From NCBI GenBank assembly GCA_030770535.1, contig JASVEC010000001.1:1302001-1366000 (forward strand): 64,000 nt of DNA, given 5' to 3'. Under the pieces are notes generated by a model. It was not told the origin of the DNA, did no database searches, and saw only the letters and a list, made by a program, of their open reading frames with translations. Numbering within the stretch: position 1 is the first letter of the stretch; every line of letters starts with the position of its first letter. The position numbers and the translations under genes were made by a program. The DNA comes from Batkoa obscura (Eukaryota; Entomophthoromycota; Entomophthoromycetes; Entomophthorales; Batkoaceae). Shown one piece after another: positions 57,104 to 64,000 of this stretch.

Positions 57104-57994
57104 ATGATTAACTCTATTTATATAATTAGTGTAATATTAGCCATTATAGCCTTAATAATTAGCACCTTTTTAATACTGTTTGCATATAGAATCGAGCATA
57201 AAGGACAAGATATTCAACTAATTTTAGCTATTGCATTTGTTGAATATATACCATTATTTATATTAATAGTGCTTTTTATTTTCAATAAAACCACTGGTAA
57301 AGAATTTATTGTTACAAACGAAGGTTGCATTTTTAGTGGTTTTTTTGTAGATCTAGTTCTTTTTTTTGAAATCGTACTTAATAGCATATTATCTTTAGAA
57401 CGTTACTCTAAGTTTAGTAAATCAAAATGGATTAAATATACAATTATTTTGTTTCTATTTAATTCGTTCTGTTTTGTAACTTTGTTGATTACATGCGCAA
57501 TAAAACATCAATTTTCAACTATCCCTTCAGGCTTTGTTTGTTTGCTAGATAAGCGTCAACATATATTAGCTGCATTCACTTTTTACTTTTCACAGTTTAA
57601 CTGGCTTCTTGGAATCCTTGTTATATTATATTGCTATTCCAAAATCTCTAAAGAAGTCATTGGATCATGGAAAATTATTAGTGGGACAAACTATGATCCA
57701 ACCACATTTGTAAAAAAGAAATCCAAAAATTATCATAAAGCATTTATAAAAGTTCATTCAATATTAATTATTTATACCATTTGTATGTTTGGTACAACTC
57801 TCGCTTCCTTTTTAGAAAGCGTTTTTAGTTACTTTACAGAAAGTCTTATTGCAAAATCTGGTATCATGCATTCTGTCTCCGTTATCTTTTTTGCTATTGG
57901 TATGGTCGCTAATTCAGCAATTATTTTATTTTTACATACGGGTATTTCAAATGAAGCTGAAAAAGTGATTGAAAAAGTGAAATCTTTATTTTAG
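57104..57994 (+). CDS. Class A (rhodopsin-type) GPCR-like 7TM receptor
   Basis: 296 residues from the first ATG at 57104. The open frame reaches back only to a TTG. Seven hydrophobic helices are visible. TM3 starts with a Cys (EGCIFSGF) and ends in LSLERYSKF, the E/DRY signature (Glu99-Arg100-Tyr101). A second Cys in the loop before TM5 (GFVCLLD) could form the usual TM3-loop disulphide. A basic third cytoplasmic loop (VKKKSKNYHK) and a TM7 ending AIILFLH followed by a charged amphipathic tail fit a receptor. The NPxxY motif is not intact and TM4 lacks the usual Trp. It probably couples to a heterotrimeric G protein. The ligand is unknown. No intron seen. Confidence 0.7.
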   Translation: MINSIYIISVILAIIALIISTFLILFAYRIEHKGQDIQLILAIAFVEYIPLFILIVLFIFNKTTGKEFIVTNEGCIFSGFFVDLVLFFEIVLNSILSLERYSKFSKSKWIKYTIILFLFNSFCFVTLLITCAIKHQFSTIPSGFVCLLDKRQHILAAFTFYFSQFNWLLGILVILYCYSKISKEVIGSWKIISGTNYDPTTFVKKKSKNYHKAFIKVHSILIIYTICMFGTTLASFLESVFSYFTESLIAKSGIMHSVSVIFFAIGMVANSAIILFLHTGISNEAEKVIEKVKSLF

Positions 57995-58109
57995 TATAAT
58001 AATTTATAAATGATTTAATAAATATTTATTATAATCTAGTTTTAGTAAAACTATGAATCCTCCTTTAATAATAGTTATAATCTATTTCGCAGATATATCT
58101 ACAACTCTA

Positions 58110-58209
58110 TAGGGGTGTTTTTTTGGCTTCATCACTTTTTCCATCTTTTAAGGGCTATTTGAGCGGAAAAATTGTTAGCAAAATTCTTAAATACAAAAAC
58201 ACATCCCCG
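58110..58209 (-). mobile_element. Family 1 MITE, copy 18
   Basis: Reverse orientation, 116 bases downstream of the GPCR-like gene. Confidence 0.85.
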
Positions 58210-58702
58210 TATTGAAATAATCAAATCTTTAAAACTAGGTTTTATTTTTTAAAATTCGTTATTTTCAAGTGGAATTTAATATATTTAACAAACCCCAACA
58301 TAATTATTTAAGGTGAAAAAAAATCCAATAAGCAAACATTGCTTTTAATAGCGTAAAACAGCTTATGTAGTGAATAGCCCAAAATCATAGGAGGTTTCCA
58401 AGATAGACTCTTTAAAAAATGCTTCGTCATGGAAAAATCTAATTAATAATAAATTTAAGCTTATTATAAACTAAATATATATAATTTTTGAAAAAGGAAG
58501 TAGTTACTATAAATTCTAAGTTGAATATAAGCTTAGTATATGAATAGGTTATTTGGAAAAGATATAGCCCATTATTATGTAATAAATAGCAAGATCAACC
58601 TTCTAGCTGTGTTATGTTATAATATAAATTACTGAAAGTATTACAATATAAAGCGGAATTGGTAAAGAAGGTGATGTAATATAATTAAATAATGATTTTA
58701 AA

Positions 58703-58801
58703 TGTGGATGTATTTTCTTGTTTAAGAGTTTTACTAATAGCCTTTCCACCCAAATAATGCTTAAAAAATGGAAAAAGTAATGAAACCAAAAAAACATCTC
58801 T
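58703..58801 (+). mobile_element. Family 1 MITE, copy 19
   Basis: Full length with diverged ends. Confidence 0.8.
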
Positions 58802-59017
58802 ATATATATATTAGATTAGCATTTAGCTGAAATTTTTAATCATTTTAGAGTAGTTTGACTTAAATTATTTTAAGCTATACAAAAAAGTATTTTAATATTG
58901 AAAAAATGGAAACCATTTTACAAATTTGATTTCTCATCAAAAATGCTATATAGCTATTAGCAAAAGTTGCTTTAAAAAAGCAAATTAAAGTTATCTTATT
59001 TTATATAGCAAGCTACT

Positions 59018-59217
59018 ATAGCTGTTTACGTTCAAATATGCAGTGTTCTCTCCTATTTAAGTTGAACATGGATTGGGCATTTTCAATTTTGTAATTGTAA
59101 AATGTATAAATAGAAGAATCGTTATGAATAAATTCAGCAATACAAAATTGAAAATGCCCAATCCATGTTCAACTTAAATATGAGAAAACGCTGCACATTT
59201 GAGCATAAAGAGCTGTA
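59018..59217. mobile_element. Foldback element with ~80 bp inverted arms
   Basis: The inner arms are perfect for about 40 bases (TTGAACATGGATTGGGCATT and inverse). The outer arms (AGCTGTTTACGTTCAAAT... against ATTTGAGCATAAAGAGCT) are imperfect. The loop is about 45 bases and there is no coding capacity. Related to the element at 15071. Confidence 0.85.
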
Positions 59218-59458
59218 TTGTGTTTTTTAAAATAATGCTTTTATTATCATTTATTGAAATACAGCTAGCTAGTATTTAAAACATAATATTGTAATAATGA
59301 ATATCTAAATTACATAATCTTTTAATAAAGGATAGACATTAAATACTACTTTATAATTCTTTTAATGATAAAGCTTCAGAGTTTTTTGAATTATACCACA
59401 CTTGATAACAAACATTAACACCATTATAGAAATTAATCTATTAGCTATCTATAATATA

Positions 59459-59558
59459 TGGGGGTGTTTTTTTGGTTTCATTACTTTCTCCATTTTTTAA
59501 GTATTATTTGGGCGGAAAAATTGCTAGCAAAATTCTTAAACAAAAAAATACATCTCCA
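59459..59558 (-). mobile_element. Family 1 MITE, copy 20
   Basis: Reverse orientation, TA on both flanks. Confidence 0.85.
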
Positions 59559-59660
59559 TATTAAAGTTTTACTTTAAAGCAAAATGAATTAAGCAAAAGT
59601 TAAACGAGGTAGTTAACAGTCATACCATTATATCTATGTTTTGATAATGATAAATATGTA

Positions 59661-59806
59661 TACACTAGGGGAAGTCTCAGGTAGCTACTCCCAAAACTTA
59701 CCTTATTTGTAAAACACAATGAAATTTTTTTAAAGTAAATAAATTTTTGTGCTTTACTAAATAAATCAGGTTTCAGGGGTAGCTACTTGAAACCTCTTCC
59801 AGTGTA
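59661..59806. mobile_element. Foldback element, TACACT ends
   Basis: The ends TACACT/AGTGTA are followed by imperfect inverted arms with CAGGTAGCTACTCC on the left and GGGGTAGCTACTTG on the right. Nearly the whole 146 bases folds back on itself. Confidence 0.75.
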
Positions 59807-60342
59807 AGTATAAAATCAATTGTTTTATAAAAATTTAGCTTTTTAATTATCTAAAAAATAAACCCTCAATACATAACTATTATTTGCTTATATTGCAAAG
59901 GCATGAAGGCATAAAAAAGGGACTAATAGTATATATGGTGGTTTCCGACTTAATAAGCTTATTTATTTTTTTAGAACTGGTTGCAATTAAATTTATAAAA
60001 GATTATTTCGAAAATGTTTTAAATCAGTTAAATGCAAGTTACTATATCTAGATTTGCATTATTTTCGTTCAAATTGCATTTTATTTCATTTACATTTTTT
60101 GATTCTATTGTTTATAATATAAAAAAGCAATTTAAACAACTTAAAGCATATCCCTATTTTTTGCATCAAATATTGCATAATCTAAAAAACGATTTAAAAA
60201 ATATACTACTGTACTTTTTTCAAGTAAATCTCAAGCTAAAAAATCAAAGAATTAGAAAAATCAAAAAGTGGATAATAAAATTATATTTAATATAATTTAT
60301 TAATAAATAACATAAAATATAGAAATATTAAATAAATAATAA

Positions 60343-60408
60343 TAAAATTTTTCTGCTTAAATAGCGCTTAAAAAATGGAAAAAGTGATAAAGCCAAAGAA
60401 AATACCCT
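60343..60408 (+). mobile_element. Family 1 MITE, right-end fragment (copy 21)
   Basis: Only the half from CTGCTTAAATAGCGC onward remains. It abuts the left end of the large transposon. Confidence 0.75.
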
Positions 60409-60618
60409 TATTTATTGTTGACTGTTTTATAGCCGACATTGCAGATTTTCTATCAAATAAATAATTTTAATATTATAATTATATTATTAATATATCATTA
60501 AGTTAATAAATAGCTGTATAGGAGGGAATGGTTAGCCTTAAAACTATAATTAACCATCTTTGTATAATACAAGCAACATAATAATAGTTTCTATTTATTA
60601 TTATAATTATTTGCTCTT

Positions 60619-61426
60619 TGTGAAATATTGGTTTAATTAGCTCTCGGATTGATTATAACACAGCAATTACTTAAGTTGTTGTGTTCAAGTTCAAGCACAA
60701 TCAAGTCAGAGTCCCTTATTTTGATTTGCTGCGAAAATTTCTAACTTCATATTGCAAAGAATATAATCCTCTCGTTTTGATATCCATACTTGTTGGAGTA
60801 TAAAAGAGATTCTTCAACACAATAACTCGAGGTTTTTTAACTGAATTACTCCCTGATATCGTACTATTAATAAAGCCACTAAGTCTTTCTGACAATATCT
60901 TACGTGGATTTTACAGTAATATCTTCTATTCTATTCGTTTTACATAGTTTATACCCTATTGTGCACTATTCTTACTTGATTAACTAGCCTTGAGTCAAAC
61001 GGTCTTAGTTTATGTAACTAAGATAGACTCAAATTAGTAAGAATAGTGCACAATAGGGTATAAACTATGTAAAACGAATAGAATAGAAGATATTACTGTA
61101 AAATCCACGTAAGATATTGTCAGAAAGACTTAGTGGCTTTATTAATAGTACGATATCAGGGAGTAATTCAGTTAAAAAACCTCGAGTTATTGTGTTGAAG
61201 AATCTCTTTTATACTCCAACAAGTATGGATATCAAAACGAGAGGATTATATTCTTTGCAATATGAAGTTAGAAATCCTCACAACAAATCAAAACAAGGAA
61301 CTCTGTATTGATTATACCACATGGTTCACGGTTAAATTGGTTACAAGACTACAACTAGTTTTGTAAACAAGTTCAATGATTATTATCTTATAATTAATCC
61401 GAGAGCTGATAAACCAATATTTCACA
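60619..61426. mobile_element. Inverted pair of family 2 elements (palindrome)
   Basis: Two family 2 copies lie head to head. The left is reversed (starts TGTGAAATATT at 60619) and the right is forward (ends TTTCACA at 61426). The arms are over 300 bases and meet around GTGCACTATTCTTAC and its inverse. The right copy keeps the 64-codon frame at about 61117-61311. No target duplication is visible, so it may have arisen by rearrangement rather than simple insertion. Confidence 0.8.
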
Positions 61427-62880
61427 TAATTTCAAAAATCCAGCAAGAAAAACAGATTTATGTAATATATGTGCCCAGTATACAGTTAGAAAAAAGTTAT
61501 TTGAAAATAAAATAAATACAGCGACAAAAAATAAAGCAGAGATAGAGGGATCTTTTAATAAAGAAAAAAGGTTATATAAATTACATGAATTTTGTGTTGA
61601 TACTCAAAAAAACATGTTTAATGAAACTACTAAAAAATTAAATAATAGAAGTTGTATAATAATTTTAGACTTTAAACAAAATATAGAAATAGGAACAAGA
61701 CCAGATCCAATAAATTTAGATCATTATAATAAACAAGCTATTGTGAAATATTGCTTTATTTAGCTCTCGGATTGATTATAACACAACAATCATTTAAGTT
61801 GTTGTGTTCTCAAGTTCAAACACAACCAAGTCCGAGTCCCTTATTTTGATTTGCTGCGAGAATTTCTAACTTCATATTGCAAAGAATATAATCCTCTCCT
61901 TTTAATATCCATACTTGTTGGAGTATAAAAGAGATTCTTCAATATGATAACTCGAGGCTTTTTTAATTGAATTACTCCCTGATAACGTATCATTAATAAA
62001 GTCACTAAGTCTTTCTGACAACATCTGATATAGATTTTACAGTAGTATCTTCCATTGTATTTGTTTTACATAATTCGTAGCTTACTACATACTATTTCTA
62101 TTAAGTTAAGTCTACCTTAGTTACATAAACTAAGACCCTTCGACTCAAGGCAAGTTAATTAAGCAAGAGTAGCTTTTAACTTCGACCACTAAGTATCAAC
62201 TTTCACACTATATCAGTATTAGGCTTTAGTGTTTTATATTTAAAAAACGATAAAACAATAAGCAAAGTTTATTTTAATTATTTGTTTGAAATATCAAATC
62301 ATGATTCAATATATGCAGGAGACTGTTTAGTTGATTTAATATCTAAAGAGTTTTTATTTAAAAAGTTTACAAAAATTAATATGAGTAGATACAGGAAATC
62401 ATTTCAAATCTCAAGAGTTTTTACATTATATATTTGAAGAAATTTATAAAATAAATAGTAGTTTAAATATTGATCTTAATTTCTTTACTGAGCATCATGG
62501 AAAAAGTATAGTTGACGGACATTTTGGAAATCTTTCACAGTGGAAAAATAGTTTTAAAGCATTAGGTAAAATAGAAGATATTGATCAATTAATTTCAAAA
62601 TTTGAGATTTTTATTTGTGAACATAATAAAATTAATAACTCAACTGTTAATAACGGGAAAACAAATATAATTTTTAAAAAGTATGAAAGAGACAAAGATA
62701 TAAAAATAAAAATAAAAATAAAAATACAAGGTATTAAAAAGTATTTACATTTTATTGAACGTGATCATAAACTACACTGCTATCCAGTATCTGATAGATC
62801 AAAAAAAAGCGACATAATTCCAATTAAAGTTATAGAGTCTATAGAAAATAGGAAAATTAAAAGATCAACCCCAGCTATCT
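61427..62880 (+). pseudogene. Transposase remnant, DDE-like, family unnamed
   Basis: The first segment (61427-61741) is open for about 103 codons with DLCNICAQYTVRKK, a CxxC motif, and HEFCVDTQK. It reads on in the same frame beyond the nested element. The second segment (62212-62880) has LVDLISKEF, then after one frame change DTGNHFKSQEFL and FFTEHHGKSIVDGHFGNLSQ. The D-GNHFK and HGK-xx-DGHFG blocks look like catalytic-core motifs of a DNA transposase. The gene is inactive, being interrupted, frameshifted and truncated at the N terminus. Confidence 0.65.
61742..62207 (-). mobile_element. TGTGAAA element (family 2) nested in the transposase
   Basis: 466 bases with TGTGAAA/TTTCACA ends, flanked on both sides by CTAT (61738-61741 and 62208-62211). 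The surrounding transposase frame is continuous once the element and one CTAT are disregarded, confirming a 4-bp target duplication. Confidence 0.9.
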
Positions 62881-63203
62881 TACAAAAATAACAGAAAATT
62901 TAAAAAATTCAATATTTACTAAGCAAGTAAATAGCTTATTAAAGGTTGGTATTACTTAAACTATTAATAGCTAAGTTAATAAATAGCCAAAGAGCAAGTA
63001 ACTGTAACAATAAGTAAAAACTATTATCATACTGCTTGTATTACATAGGGATAGTTAATTATAGTTTTAGGGCTAACCAATTCCTCCCATGCAGCTATTT
63101 ATTAACTTAGCAATATATTAATAATGTAATTATAACATTAAAACAATTTATTTATTTGATAGCAAATCTGCAATGTTGGCTATAAAGCAGTTAATAATAA
63201 ATA

Positions 63204-64000
63204 TTTCCCAATAAAGTTTTATAAAAATATATATTTATTTACATATTACAACTTTGATTAATATCACTATATAGGCTATATTGGTAAAAGCCTTTCTAAT
63301 CCGGGAATTTATACTAAATTTGATAGAAATTCCGCTACTTACAATATAAATTATGTCAAAATAATTTAAAGCTGTGTCGGGAGTACTTTTGGTTTTTAAT
63401 AAAGAATTTATTTTATAGAATTTTAAGCAAAGTTTTTAAAATATAAAATATTTAAAAATTGGGTAAAAAAATGAAATCAATTCGGACACCCCCAAATAGC
63501 GCTTAAAAAATGGAAAAAGTAATGAAGCCAAAAAAAACACCCCCATATAGCAATTTCAAAAATAGTGATTTTTGTATTTATAATAAATTTATATTATAAT
63601 ATTATAATAATTCTATTTATTCAGATAAACTAATAATAAATAATTTAATATAAAAACAAACATAAACATTTTAAATTAAAAAATATTAATATTTTATAAC
63701 TTTCAATATTAATTTTAAATAAATTAGTTTTATTTATTTAAAATATTTAATATAAATAGCTTTTTTAGTCAATTTGATCATTTTTAAATATATTGATAAA
63801 AAAGCTTATTAGTAAAGTATGTTTGATATAAAAAAAAGTTAAAAAAATATTATTTAATTAATTATATAAAAATTCCAAACTTTTATTAATTATAAAATTT
63901 TTAAAATTTTAAAATTATAATCTATATTTAATAATGCAAATAAGAATAATAATATATTAGCTTTGTCAAATGCTTTCAGATAATATAATTAAATAACTTG
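63204..64000. other. AT-rich right edge
   Basis: No gene. It contains one MITE fragment at 63491. Confidence 0.5.
63491..63545 (+). mobile_element. Family 1 MITE, right-end fragment (copy 22)
   Basis: Only the half from CAAATAGCGCTTAAAA onward remains, with an intact CACCCCCA end. Confidence 0.75.

Larger units (their letters stand above)
57995..60408. other. Repeat-dense intergenic region
   Basis: It contains MITE copies 18-21 and two foldback elements. The frame at 60032-60295 is AT-rich noise. Confidence 0.55.
60409..63203. mobile_element. Decayed DNA transposon with ~210 bp terminal inverted repeats
   Basis: The left TIR (60409-60620) and right TIR (62988-63203) are imperfect inverted copies. 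Both contain GGTTAGCC, ACTATAATTAAC and TTGCTCTTTG blocks. Between them are remnants of a transposase and two insertions of family 2 elements. Without those insertions the element would be about 1.5 kb. No clean target duplication identified. Confidence 0.75.

Noticed and set aside
60032-60295. 87-codon frame rich in Lys, Leu and Phe
   Set aside because: It has chance composition, lies between repeats and has no recognisable feature.
1-64000. tRNA, rRNA, LTR or LINE elements
   Set aside because: I looked for B-box-like GGTTCGA motifs in a cloverleaf context and for reverse transcriptase motifs and found none. The single GGTTCGA at 15066 is at the edge of a foldback element.

Overview
The window is nuclear DNA of a very AT-rich fungus. 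Genes have short spliceosomal introns of about 47-90 bases with consensus GTAAGT-like donors. They include a 1,3-beta-glucan synthase (FKS type), Gle1, a Dbp6/DDX51-type helicase, a Ras GTPase and several secreted proteins with GPI-like tails. A mitochondrial Hsp90 (TRAP1), which yeasts lack, and a rhodopsin-type 7TM receptor with an ERY motif point away from the Dikarya to an early-diverging (zygomycete-grade) lineage. An entomophthoralean of the Conidiobolus kind is my best guess. That placement is inference and was not checked by any search.

Layout. 0.7-10 kb: an SPX-domain protein, two Cys-motif GPI-type wall proteins, and two almost identical Gly/Ser-rich secreted proteins. 11.3-24 kb: a cluster of eight intact genes plus one decayed copy for a ten-cysteine secreted mini-protein. 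Four genes lie on each strand, arranged around a 1.45 kb palindrome, and promoters and coding parts have been shuffled between copies. 25-53 kb: a conserved block with Gle1 (apparently carrying two tandem Gle1 domains), a Kelch membrane protein, Ras, a GH18-like protein without catalytic acids, a small helical protein, FKS glucan synthase, a Dbp6/DDX51 helicase, TRAP1 (17 exons), an old-yellow-enzyme relative lacking two active-site residues, and a disordered basic protein. 53-64 kb: mostly repeats around one class A GPCR-like gene. This part holds many copies of a ~100 bp MITE, several foldback elements, a 13-bp minisatellite, and a decayed DNA transposon with ~210 bp terminal inverted repeats that was invaded by smaller elements with 4-bp target duplications.

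How it fits together. Glucan synthase, the chitinase-like lectin, the GPI-type proteins and the Gly/Ser-rich proteins all concern the cell surface. The cysteine-rich peptides look like a rapidly evolving, high-output secreted arsenal or signal family. The MITE family fills the accessory flanks but has only one copy between 24.4 and 53.8 kb. No tRNA, rRNA, CRISPR array or retroelement was recognised.
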